Of a DNA stretch of 15,563 nt, positions 6,679 through 13,762 are shown in pieces. Source of the stretch: an uncultured Collinsella sp. (GTDB taxonomy: Bacteria > Actinomycetota > Coriobacteriia > Coriobacteriales > Coriobacteriaceae); contig URUC01000048.1 in NCBI GenBank assembly GCA_900550965.1, forward strand, positions 1 through 15,563, in the 5' to 3' direction. Each line of letters starts with the position of its first letter. Within the stretch, counting starts at the first letter, position 1. The notes beneath the pieces are model-generated. The model worked only from the letters and a program-made list of their open reading frames with translations, was not told the origin of the DNA and made no database searches. The translations under genes were made by a program, and so were the position numbers.

Positions 6679-6966
6679 ATGGCATCTCTCGACAAGGTGT
6701 ATAAGCAAATTGAAGTTTTTGCTCGGGAATGTGACGCCGAGAAGGTTGTGCTGTTTGGTTCCCGCGCTCGAGGTGATAACTTGCCTAAGAGCGATGTTGA
6801 CATCGCCGTAGCAGGTTGCCGGGATTTCGGCCGGGTGTCATATTTGATCGAGGAGCGTCTTGATACTCTTTTAGATGTAGATGTCGTCAATCTCGATGAG
6901 CCCTTATCGCAGCAATTGCTCGATGAAATTGCCAGGGATGGTGTGATTCTGTATGAAAAAATATGA
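6679..6966 (+). CDS. MNT-domain nucleotidyltransferase, antitoxin of a HEPN/MNT module
   Basis: 95 aa. It is a minimal nucleotidyltransferase: LFGSRARGDNLPKSDVDIAV gives the exact G-S-x10-D-x-D catalytic pattern, with a later acidic strand in LLDVDVVNLDEP. Proteins of this type (MntA) neutralise HEPN toxins by adding AMP to a tyrosine near the toxin active site. The next gene encodes such a HEPN protein, and its ATG (6953) overlaps this gene's last 14 nt, the usual tight pairing. The gene begins 8 nt after the rrf2 stop with only AGGG as ribosome site, so it may be co-transcribed with rrf2. Base use from here to about 7370 is visibly richer in A/T than the suf genes, suggesting acquisition. 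The catalytic residues look intact. Confidence 0.88.
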   Translation: MASLDKVYKQIEVFARECDAEKVVLFGSRARGDNLPKSDVDIAVAGCRDFGRVSYLIEERLDTLLDVDVVNLDEPLSQQLLDEIARDGVILYEKI

Positions 6967-7373
6967 GAACTTTGCCAGCGCCTTGGCGAATCTTGAGGAT
7001 GCGCCCAATCAGGATCTCAACAATGATTTTGTTCAGAGTGGATTGATTAATAAGTTCAATCTTCAATTTGAACTGAGCTGGAAGCTCCTTAAGCGTCTGC
7101 TCGAGTATGAGGGCGCCACGCTTGCCGCGTCGGGGGTCTCCTCGTGCCATCTTGAAGGAGTCCTACCGATTCTACGACTTTATTGATGAGGCGGCCTGGC
7201 TAGATATGCTCAGAGATCGCAATACGAACGTCCATATCTATGACAACAAGCTCGCTCAAGATTTGATTCAGCGCATCTTGAACGTCTATATCCCTGCTTT
7301 CTGCCAGTTGAGGGACGGGTTGATGGAGCGTTACGGCGAGCTTCTGTTGGCGCCCGACGACCAGTTTGTTTAA
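6953..7373 (+). pseudogene. HEPN toxin (HepT/HI0074-like), frameshifted
   Basis: The frame from ATG 6953 encodes the first helices (MKKYENFASALANLE to LEYEGATLAASG), then reads out of frame to a stop at 7184-7186. Removing one G from the GGGGG run at 7132-7136 joins it to the frame ending at 7373, giving a continuous 139-aa protein with AASGSPRAILKESYRFYDFI at the junction. The restored protein has R89-N-T-N-V-H94-I-Y96, the exact R-x4-H-x-Y motif of HepT toxins. There R and H form the RNase site and the Tyr is the residue AMPylated by MntA. As sequenced, the toxin loses this site. It follows the MNT antitoxin with a 14-nt overlap. The change could be real inactivation, tract-length variation, or an error in a G run. 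Family confidence is high. Confidence 0.82.
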
Positions 7374-7406
7374 TTCCTTAAGATTTCGTAATTCCTTAAG
7401 ATTTCG
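7371..7406 (+). repeat. Perfect 18-bp tandem duplication at the toxin stop codon
   Basis: TAATTCCTTAAGATTTCG occurs twice back to back (7371-7388 and 7389-7406). The first TAA is the stop codon of the HEPN gene. It looks like a replication-slippage duplication and contains CTTAAG in each copy. Confidence 0.9.
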
Positions 7407-7433
7407 CGGAGGGTTGTTGCCGTTTACCGAGGG

Positions 7434-7449
7434 GTTGTTGTGTAACAAC
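7434..7449. other. Small inverted repeat upstream of the surface-protein gene
   Basis: GTTGTT (7434-7439) and AACAAC (7444-7449) pair around GTGT. No U tract follows on either strand, so it is not a convincing terminator. The rest of the 146-bp gap 7374-7519 shows only the tandem repeat and an AT-rich stretch (7461-7480) that may hold the promoter of the next gene. I could not place a good -35/-10 pair. Confidence 0.4.
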
Positions 7450-7519
7450 GGGCGAGCTGCAATACTTATTTTTATCTTTGCAAACTGCACTTTAACTACA
7501 CCAATGCAGGGAGGATCTT

Positions 7520-9307
7520 ATGCAGCCCAAGCATTCTGCGATTGTCGCGGGCCTGACGCTGGCGCTTTCGTTTGGCACCGTTACCGCACCCGCCCCCGCC
7601 GCCGCCGAGGAGCTCACGCCGGGCGTTGCCTCGGATGCCACCGATATCGACAAAGGTCTCTACACCCAGCAGTCCTTCTCGGGCGTGCTGAGGTCGGTCC
7701 AGGGCGTTTCGTTTGTCAACGTGACTCCCGAGATGAAGTACTTTACCAAGTACGAGAGCCATGGCAACTACAACCAGGGCTTTTCGTATGGCGACGGCTA
7801 TAACGCGCTGGGCTATTACCAGTTCGACCGTCGATGGTCGCTCATTCCGTTTATGAAGCAGGCCTACAACTACAACCCCGAAAAATACAGCATGCTCAAG
7901 GATGCGATTGATCGCGGCAGCGAGATTTCCAACGCGTGCAATGCCATGTACGAGAACGGCCAGCTCACCGAGCTGGGCCATATCGCGCAAGATGCCTTCC
8001 AGGGTGCGTACAACACCGATCCTGTTGAGTTCTCAGCACTTCAAGATGCCTATGCGTATAACTCGTACTATGCGGTGACCGAGGCGTGGCTCAAGAGCGG
8101 CCTGGGTATTGATATTTCGGGCCGCGCCGATTGCGTCAAGGGCATGGTGTGGAGCATCACCAACATGTGCGGCACCGGTGGTTGCAGGGACTTCTTCCGC
8201 TGGGCAAACCTTTCTAACAGTATGACCGATCGCGAGTTTGTGACGGCGCTTTCCAATAGCGTGGTCAACAATGTCGCCACCAAGTATTCGAGCCAGCCCC
8301 AGTATCATGAGGGCTGGAAGAACCGCTACTGCAACGAGCTAAAGGACTGCTTGGTTTATATCGCTGAGGACGAGGCTGCCGCCGCGACACCCGTGCAGCC
8401 CGAGCCCACACCGGCGCCCTCTCCGACACCTGATTCGAATGACGACTCGAGTGACGATGCCAACGATGACAGGATGGATGCGCCCTCGACCGATACTGAC
8501 GGTAATGGCTCTGCTGGTGGCACTACCAACGACGGCTCTACTTCGAATGGCTCTGCTGCGGGCGATTCGTCTTCAAGCTCTGCCGGCAATACGGATAGCG
8601 ACGCTTCTGGTTCGACCGACGCTGGCACCTCTAACTCATCCACCGGTTCGAGCGATTCGTCCGTTGACACCGGCTCTAACAACGGCTCCGGCTCTGACGC
8701 AACTCCTGATTCCGATGCTTCCAAGGACGACTCGAATAAGGCGCCGGACGCTCCCGTTGCTTCGCCGGACAAGAAGCCTTCTTTCTCCGTGCAGCTTGGT
8801 TCTACGCTGGGCTCTTCGCTGATGGCTGGTGTCAATAACGGCTCGACCCAGAACAAGGACAACTCTGATCAGGTTTCCACGGAAAAGTCCGAGGCCGCAA
8901 AGGGCGACTCCAAGGACAAGGCTTCCGAGAAGACCGAATCCGATAAGGGTTCTAGCTCTGATGAGAAGGGCGACAAGTCCGCTCAGGAGAAGGACGAGGG
9001 CAAGAAGTCTGAATCTGAGGAGAAGGACGAGAACAAGGACGGAAAGAAACAGTCCAAAGACGACGAGAGCGGTGCTGACAACCAGGTCCAGGAGCAAAAT
9101 GACTCCAAAACGGTGACCACCACGACCACGACGACTACAACGACCAAGTCATCTGGCGGCAATATGCCCAAGACGGGCGACTTGATCGTGATGGCGAGCC
9201 TTGCCAGCGCAAGCTTGGCCACGCTGGGTGCCACGTCTATCGTAAGTGGTAAGCATAAGCTCGATCAGCAGAAGAAGACTTCTGGGGAGGACGGCTCGGA
9301 GGAGTAG
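7520..9307 (+). CDS. Sortase-anchored surface protein with lysozyme-like N-terminal domain
   Basis: 595 aa, with GGGAGG 5-6 nt before the ATG. Order of parts: signal peptide 1-29 (cleavage near APAAA/EE); a globular domain about 45-285; a Pro/Ser/Asp/Gly-rich linker 290-410; a Lys/Glu/Asp-rich stretch 445-525; a run of ten Thr (533-542); the sorting motif MPKTG (549-553); a membrane helix 555-576; and a basic stop GKHKLDQQKK with a further acidic tail. MPKTG is a variant of LPXTG, so the protein should be joined to peptidoglycan by a sortase, which is not in this window. In the globular domain, YESHGNY (78-84) then NALGYYQFDRR (95-105) resembles lysozyme/transglycosylase folds seen in VgrG-related hydrolases, with E79 as candidate acid. 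Cysteines at 140, 205, 217, 222, 271 and 277 may form disulfides. Enzyme activity is inferred, not certain. Confidence 0.85.
   Translation: MQPKHSAIVAGLTLALSFGTVTAPAPAAAEELTPGVASDATDIDKGLYTQQSFSGVLRSVQGVSFVNVTPEMKYFTKYESHGNYNQGFSYGDGYNALGYYQFDRRWSLIPFMKQAYNYNPEKYSMLKDAIDRGSEISNACNAMYENGQLTELGHIAQDAFQGAYNTDPVEFSALQDAYAYNSYYAVTEAWLKSGLGIDISGRADCVKGMVWSITNMCGTGGCRDFFRWANLSNSMTDREFVTALSNSVVNNVATKYSSQPQYHEGWKNRYCNELKDCLVYIAEDEAAAATPVQPEPTPAPSPTPDSNDDSSDDANDDRMDAPSTDTDGNGSAGGTTNDGSTSNGSAAGDSSSSSAGNTDSDASGSTDAGTSNSSTGSSDSSVDTGSNNGSGSDATPDSDASKDDSNKAPDAPVASPDKKPSFSVQLGSTLGSSLMAGVNNGSTQNKDNSDQVSTEKSEAAKGDSKDKASEKTESDKGSSSDEKGDKSAQEKDEGKKSESEEKDENKDGKKQSKDDESGADNQVQEQNDSKTVTTTTTTTTTTKSSGGNMPKTGDLIVMASLASASLATLGATSIVSGKHKLDQQKKTSGEDGSEE
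9116..9145 (+). repeat. (ACN)10 codon run encoding poly-threonine
   Basis: Ten consecutive Thr codons with mixed third bases precede the MPKTG sorting signal. The mixed codons argue against recent slippage and for selection on the threonine run, possibly as a glycosylated or extended wall-spanning segment. Confidence 0.8.
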
Positions 9308-9340
9308 CCTCTTGGTTGCTAGATAACTAAAGAGTTGGGA

Positions 9341-9374
9341 CGGGGTCCGGTGCGAATGCATCGGGCTCCGTTTT
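9341..9374 (+). terminator. Rho-independent terminator of the surface-protein gene
   Basis: CGGGGTCCGGTGC (9341-9353) and GCATCGGGCTCCG (9358-9370) pair over 13 positions, three of them G-U, around the loop GAAT. TTTTG follows. The stem begins 33 nt after the stop codon. An outer perfect 8-bp inverted repeat, ATAACTAA (9323-9330) and TTAGTTAT (9387-9394), brackets the hairpin. Confidence 0.85.
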
Positions 9375-9469
9375 GTTGTGTAACGATTAGTTATGCCCCC
9401 TCACACCTCTTGTTGCTACCGTTGCCCGATAGGTTCGCGCGGCGTCGTCGGTACGCGCGAGGCGGTCAT

Positions 9470-9475
9470 TACAAT
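9470..9475 (+). promoter_or_regulatory. Possible -10 box for the PF09820-type gene
   Basis: TACAAT (9470-9475) matches the -10 consensus at 5 of 6, but no clear -35 lies 16-18 bp upstream. A start near 9482 would give a leader of about 28 nt to the GTG at 9510 and would exclude the ATG at 9393. Confidence 0.4.
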
Positions 9476-9494
9476 TGGCATCGTGCAGCGATTT

Positions 9495-9500
9495 AGGGGG
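9495..9500 (+). promoter_or_regulatory. Ribosome binding site deciding a GTG start
   Basis: AGGGGG lies 9 nt before GTG 9510 and 6 nt before an in-frame TTG at 9507. No comparable site precedes the in-frame ATG at 9393, whose extra 39 residues also look unlike the family. Confidence 0.55.
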
Positions 9501-9509
9501 AACGTTTTG

Positions 9510-11305
9510 GTGTCTGAACAGGCAAATGTTGATTGTGCTGCTGGCTTTGGCGTGCGCTTGATCGGCTGTGCCGACGATGCGGTTTTGCCCATTGGCATGC
9601 ACGACTATGCGGAGGCCCTTGGTTGCTGCATGCTGGTTGACAAGACCATGTTTATTGCCGATGTGCTGGATTGCGACGCGTCCGTTGTGGTGTGCTGTCG
9701 ACCCGAGGGTTTTGGCAAGAGCATGAACTTGTCGATGCTCAGGGCTTTTCTGGAGCGTCCAGCGGTCGGTCGCTCTGGTCAGCGTTTGTTTGCCGATGCT
9801 CAGATTTGGGATGCGAACGGCGGGCGCTATCGGGATGAGTATGCTTGCTATCCGGTGATATCGCTGGACTTTTCTGGCGTTGGGAGGCGTGGCCCCGCTG
9901 TTGCCGGCGTCGTGCGCGATGCCCTTTCGGGCGAGTGCGCTCGCTTGTTGGCGCTCTTGGAGGCTCCGGATTTAGCTCGAGATAAGGTGCGTCACATCGA
10001 ACGTGTCGCGCGTGGCGTGGCGAGCGCGGACGAGGTTGACTCGGTGCTCGGTGTGCTCATAGAGCTGCTGGAGATTGCCTGCGATGAGCAGGTTGTATTG
10101 CTCGTTGATGGGTACGATGCGGCGTGGTCTCGCCGTGCGAGCGCGAGGGACGCTTCCGACGCCGATCCGGCAGAACTACTTGACCGTGCGCTGTTTGACG
10201 CCATTGCCACTGCGCGCGATTCGTTGCGGCTGACGTGTCTGATGGGGGAGTGTCCCGGTCCCGCCGAAGCGGCGCTTTCTTCGCGCGGCTGCTCGTATTG
10301 TCTGACGACGCCGCTGTCGGCGTGGTGTGACCGTTGGTTCGGTTTTTCGGATGCCGAGGTCGAGGCTCTGTTGAATCATGCTGGGCGCGAGGAATACCTG
10401 GATGATGCGCGTGAATGGCTCGAGGATATCGGTTTGGCAGGGCCTATTGCTCGAGTCCAGTGCGTGTGATCGGTTTTCTGGGCCGAGGCTGCACGGCGCC
10501 TGTGCGTGCCGATCTGTATGGATATGCCGATTGTCTGAGTAGGGTAGTTGCCGGGTGGAATCTCGACCGCCTTTCGGTCTTGTTTGATTTGCTCGAGGCC
10601 CATGGGTGCGCTGAGGTCCCGCTTTGTTTGGGCACTGCAGAGCCAGATGTCTCGCCTGACGATGGCATGTGGACAGCGCTGTATCTGTCCGGTTTTCTCA
10701 CGACGGATATGACTGAGGAGCCGGAGCATGGCGATCGCCTCCGTGCTTTGCGATTGCCCAATAACGAGCTTCGCCAGGCCTTGCGTCTAGTGATTATTGA
10801 GTGGTTTGAGTGCGCTGCAGAAGACATTCGAGACGTCGATGCGTTTCGCGACGGGCTGTGCCATGGGAACGAGGATACCGTGAGGCGGGCGCTAAGCCGC
10901 ATCTTAGGAGATGCGGGAATCGGTGCGACCGACCCAGATGCGCCGCTGCCATATCATCTGCTCTTGCAGGGGCTCTGCTTTGGCTTGCCGGGCTATGCCA
11001 ATCCTGCCTCGAGGCGAAAGTGTGGCGCGGGTCGCTGGGACATCCAGGTTTTTCCTACGGGCGCCGTGTTCGACATAGCCGATACGATCGGTATGCTCGA
11101 TGAACGTCCGCTGATAACGATTAACATGATGTATGACCCCGGTGTGGATGCGCTGGGCCTGGAATTGCTGGCCGTGCAGGCGCTGCTCGACATAGAGCGC
11201 GACGGCATCGACGAAATCCGTGTGCCGCGACCCGGCGTTGGCCGCATGCGCTGGGGGTTTGGGTTTGATGGACAGCATGTGGCTACGGTGTACCAGCGGC
11301 TTTAA
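9510..11305 (+). pseudogene. PF09820-type AAA-ATPase/PD-(D/E)XK nuclease-like gene, frameshifted and degenerate
   Basis: Two adjoining frames make one gene. The first, from GTG 9510, carries the PF09820 N-terminal pattern: LVDKTMFIADVL (42-53), a P-loop-like CCRPEGFGKS (62-71) where the family has RPRRFGKS, and a Walker B-like LLVDGYD (197-203) where the family has DEYD. The frame slips at 10422-10424: adding one base gives WL-(D/E)-GYRFG, matching the family WYDGYRFG block, and restores about 598 aa ending at 11305. The second part carries the C-terminal nuclease-like pattern YHLLLQGLCFGL and CGAGRWDIQVF. The expected acidic-x-Lys strand reads ITINMM, so the nuclease site is missing. The family is common in gut bacteria, with unknown role. 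The frameshift plus lost catalytic residues suggest a decayed copy. A sequencing error could explain the frameshift alone. Confidence 0.75.
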
Positions 11306-11329
11306 GAGCTGAGGTGTTTCCGGCTTCCG

Positions 11330-12349
11330 TTACTCGGTGTCCTTCATGGGTGGCATGGGCTTCCAGTTGGGATCCTTAACGATCTTGCGGGCGTCCTTCA
11401 TGCCACGGCGCAGCGCCGGAATACCGGTCTTAAAGCACTTATCGACCGCAGCCAGGCGAATGAATTCCTTGCAGAAGGTCGCGGCGTTGCCCAGACGGAA
11501 CAGCACTGGGTGGTAGTCGCCGTAGATCTGCATGTAGCGTGCCAGATAACCGCGGTTGCGCATGATGTAGTAGCGGTTGGTGTCGCTCGTGGAGTTGAGT
11601 TGGCGCTTACCGGCGATGTCCCAGTTAGAGACAGCGCGGGCACGCTTGAGCACCACGTCGGCAACAACGGCGGCGGGGAAGTGCTGGCTGGCTACGTAGC
11701 CGTAGCAGGCATCGTCGCCGTAGATAAAGAAGCGCGCATCGGGCAGGCCAATCTTGTCGACCACGCGGCGCGAGAACATGCCGCCCTCAAAGCACAGTTG
11801 GTTCATGGTGCGGTAGCCCTCGGGACCCAGATCCCACTTGGCGATGGGGTTGGGGATACCGAGCGAAAGGATGAGCTGGTACTGCCAAAAGAAGGCACCG
11901 CCGTCAAAGTCCAGGCGCGAACCCTGGATGACATCGTAGCGGTCGGTCCACTTGGCAAGACGCTCGATGCCTTCGGGGATGACGAGCACGTCGTCGTCCA
12001 TCACCCAGAACCACTGGGCCCCCAGATCGTAGGCGCATTTAGTGCCAGCGGAGAAGCCGCCCGCACCGCCGCCGTTTTCGAGCTGCGGGGCGTAGATGAC
12101 ACGGTCGGTGCCGCCCTGCGCGTCGGGCTGCTCGGTGTCGATGCCCCACAGGCTGGCCAGGCGCTCGTTGAATGCGGTGCACATGGCCTCGGTCTCGCGC
12201 GAATTCTCGTTATCGACAATCACGATGCGCCAGGGCGTTGCCGTGAGCTCGGTCATGGAGTCGAACAGGTTGGCCAGGAGTTCCTGGCGCTTGTACGTAA
12301 CGACAACGATGGCGAGCTTATCGATGGGAGCGGGAAGGGTTGAAGGCAT
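11330..12349 (-). CDS. Family 2 glycosyltransferase, GlfT2-like
   Basis: 339 aa from ATG 12349. It is a GT-A fold enzyme that moves a sugar from a nucleotide donor to a surface glycan, at the cytoplasmic side. Visible motifs: LAIVVVTYKR at the start, IVDNENS (44-50), ENGGGAGGFSAG (91-102), the donor/metal site WVMDDD (115-120), and a later IYGDDACY as candidate acceptor or base region. ENGGGAGGF with MDDD is the pattern of galactofuranosyl/rhamnosyltransferase-like GT2 enzymes (GlfT2, RfbF type). An in-frame ATG at 12484 would add 45 residues, but they look non-coding and lie across the promoter. AAAGGA sits 12 nt before 12349, a rather long spacing. It is convergent with the ATPase pseudogene (24-bp gap) and downstream of the acyltransferase on the same strand. 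The sugar is not known. Confidence 0.88.
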   Translation of the reverse strand: MPSTLPAPIDKLAIVVVTYKRQELLANLFDSMTELTATPWRIVIVDNENSRETEAMCTAFNERLASLWGIDTEQPDAQGGTDRVIYAPQLENGGGAGGFSAGTKCAYDLGAQWFWVMDDDVLVIPEGIERLAKWTDRYDVIQGSRLDFDGGAFFWQYQLILSLGIPNPIAKWDLGPEGYRTMNQLCFEGGMFSRRVVDKIGLPDARFFIYGDDACYGYVASQHFPAAVVADVVLKRARAVSNWDIAGKRQLNSTSDTNRYYIMRNRGYLARYMQIYGDYHPVLFRLGNAATFCKEFIRLAAVDKCFKTGIPALRRGMKDARKIVKDPNWKPMPPMKDTE

Positions 12350-12424
12350 GGGGCAATATATCCTTTCACGCGCGGCGGGCGAGCGCTGCGCGGAAGCTAT
12401 CGAATACGTCCTTGGGACTGTTCT

Positions 12425-12455
12425 ATTGTAAAGGCTCACCGCACCTTGTCGGCAA
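12425..12455 (-). promoter_or_regulatory. Possible promoter of the GlfT2-like gene
   Basis: On the minus strand, -10 TACAAT (12430-12425) lies 19 bp after TTGCCG (12455-12450). The spacer is long. Transcription would start near 12418, leaving a leader of about 70 nt and excluding the ATG at 12484. Confidence 0.4.
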
Positions 12456-12460
12456 GCTTT

Positions 12461-12481
12461 GAATAAAACGCAGGAACCTGC
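12461..12481 (-). terminator. Weak candidate terminator after the acyltransferase gene
   Basis: GCAGGAACCTGC (12470-12481) is self-complementary and, on the minus strand, is followed by GTTTTATTC. The stem is only 4-5 bp, so termination is doubtful and some read-through into the glycosyltransferase gene is likely. Confidence 0.3.
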
Positions 12482-12534
12482 CACGGGTGTAGCGGCTTTG
12501 GCGTCTGACGGCAGCGTGTCTATTGCCGCTTGAG

Positions 12535-13650
12535 CTAGCGAGCGATAAGGCTTCTAGCTGCATCGATGATGAGAAGCGCCAGAGCAAAGACGATGCTAAT
12601 GACGGTACCCGTGACGATACATATAGCTGCCGGGCTGTTTTGGCTGACCAGTATGTTTGCGAGCAGGGTGTTGAAGACGGGACGCCACAGGCTACTGGTG
12701 AGCGACTGCATCACATAGAAACCGAGCGTGGCGGTCGATAAGGTGACGATGACACCTGCATTCCGCGGATTGCCTAAGGCCCTGCGTCGGGTAGCCGCAA
12801 AGAGCAAGGAGGCGGCAGCGAGGGCAAACGAGATCAACGAGGTCGATTTGTAGGAGAGGACTGCCATCGCCGTGAGGTTGCCGGTGAAGGAGAGTGCTCC
12901 TTCCAGGATGGTGGCGAGCGCCAAAATCGCAGCGAGCGACCGCATGCCCAAGGCGCCCGCCCTGTCCGAATCCATGACATCGGTAACGTCGCGGAGCAGA
13001 CCGCCGATCAAAAACGCGATTACGTACGTGGCAGCGCTCATGAGCTTCTGGAGCCAAGAAAACTCGCCGGTGCTTGTCGTACTCATGGCGGCTATATACC
13101 CGTTAACAACAAATGCGAGGATGCCCACGGCGATGACCGTCGTCGTGTAGCTCTTCTGGGAGAGTCGACTCTTAGCCAGTCCAAACCATGGCGCCATGAA
13201 GACCGTGGCGGCATAGACCCAGATAAACTCAAGGCCTAGCGTGTACCAGTACTGCGTGTTGAGGGTAACGTCGGGAATGGGGGAGACGACCGTGGACCAC
13301 GCGAGCGCCACGAGGCAATAAAACGCAGTGGGCATAACGACCTTGCCCAGGCGCTGCGCCGTCCGTTGCATTTGCGACTTCCACGTTGCCCCACCGTCCC
13401 AAGCACTCGCGGCCGAGGCGATGAGAAAATAGCCCGAGATCATAAAGAAGACCTCGTTGGCCCAGCAGCCAAGCAGGTTAATAAAACCGAGCACGCCGGA
13501 ATAGGGGGACATCGCAAGTGGGGCATATTCCACGGCGCCGACGCAGACGGCTTGGAAGGTCCACTGAAAGGTGTGGAACACCGCGATGCCGGCGACCGCG
13601 ACCAAACGCAGTGCTTCGATGGGTATGTTGCGTGCGGCTTTGGGCTGCAT
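12535..13650 (-). CDS. Acyltransferase family 3 integral membrane protein (OafA/WecH-like)
   Basis: 371 aa with about ten hydrophobic segments. The start IPIEALRLVAVAGIAVFHTFQ carries the family Arg and His (LR...H) of acyltransferase-3 (PF01757) enzymes. EVFFMISGYFLI (66-77) is the second family block. These membrane enzymes transfer acetyl or similar groups from acyl-CoA to extracellular or lipid-linked sugars. It has a good ribosome site, AAAGGA, 4 nt before ATG 13650. It lies in a polysaccharide locus, upstream of a glycosyltransferase on the same strand and divergent from two others, so O-acylation of a surface glycan is the likely role. Substrate and acyl group cannot be read from sequence. 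Confidence 0.88.
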   Translation of the reverse strand: MQPKAARNIPIEALRLVAVAGIAVFHTFQWTFQAVCVGAVEYAPLAMSPYSGVLGFINLLGCWANEVFFMISGYFLIASAASAWDGGATWKSQMQRTAQRLGKVVMPTAFYCLVALAWSTVVSPIPDVTLNTQYWYTLGLEFIWVYAATVFMAPWFGLAKSRLSQKSYTTTVIAVGILAFVVNGYIAAMSTTSTGEFSWLQKLMSAATYVIAFLIGGLLRDVTDVMDSDRAGALGMRSLAAILALATILEGALSFTGNLTAMAVLSYKSTSLISFALAAASLLFAATRRRALGNPRNAGVIVTLSTATLGFYVMQSLTSSLWRPVFNTLLANILVSQNSPAAICIVTGTVISIVFALALLIIDAARSLIAR

Positions 13651-13690
13651 GACGTCCTTTCTTATCGGTTTGCCTCTGCGAGCTCCATAG

Positions 13691-13696
13691 ATTATA
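13691..13696 (-). promoter_or_regulatory. Consensus -10 box for the acyltransferase gene
   Basis: TATAAT on the minus strand (13696-13691) is a perfect -10 hexamer, about 40 bp before the acyltransferase ATG. No good -35 is seen at 16-18 bp. The 112-bp divergent gap 13651-13762 otherwise holds the two ribosome sites and nothing else I can name. Confidence 0.45.
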
Positions 13697-13751
13697 TAAA
13701 CGCCCGCTGGCGCGCTGACCCTTTGATACCATGAAACGACAGGTATTTCCT

Positions 13752-13757
13752 AAGGAG
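13752..13757 (+). promoter_or_regulatory. Strong ribosome binding site for a TTG start
   Basis: AAGGAG lies 5 nt before TTG 13763. The next in-frame ATG lies deep inside the GT-A domain, so the TTG start is needed to include the LSLLIPIYN strand. Confidence 0.75.
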
Positions 13758-13762
13758 CACAT

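Noticed and set aside
7132..7136. Programmed ribosomal frameshift in the HEPN gene
   Set aside because: Restoring the frame needs a +1 shift on a GGGGG run without a stop or rare codon at the shift site or an obvious stimulator. Mutation or sequence error is simpler.
7107..7373. Separate small gene starting at ATG 7107
   Set aside because: Its first residues are out-of-frame sequence; from SPRAILK on it is the C-terminal half of the HEPN protein, joined by removing one G at 7132-7136.
8356..9234. Minus-strand open frames opposite the low-complexity stalk
   Set aside because: They arise from the biased Ser/Asp/Lys codons of the surface protein and encode only Val/Leu/Ser-rich shadows.
9393..9509. 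ATG 9393 as start of the PF09820-type gene
   Set aside because: It lies within the outer repeat of the preceding terminator and upstream of a TACAAT box, without a ribosome site. The extra 39 residues are not family-like.
10415..11305. Independent gene starting at ATG 10415
   Set aside because: The ATG has no ribosome site and lies within the upstream frame. The GYRFG block directly continues the upstream PF09820 domain after one missing base.
12350..12484. 45-residue N-terminal extension of the GlfT2-like enzyme from ATG 12484
   Set aside because: It crosses a likely promoter (-10 at 12425-12430) and shows no GT2 sequence; ATG 12349 precedes the conserved LAIVVVTYKR strand by ten residues.
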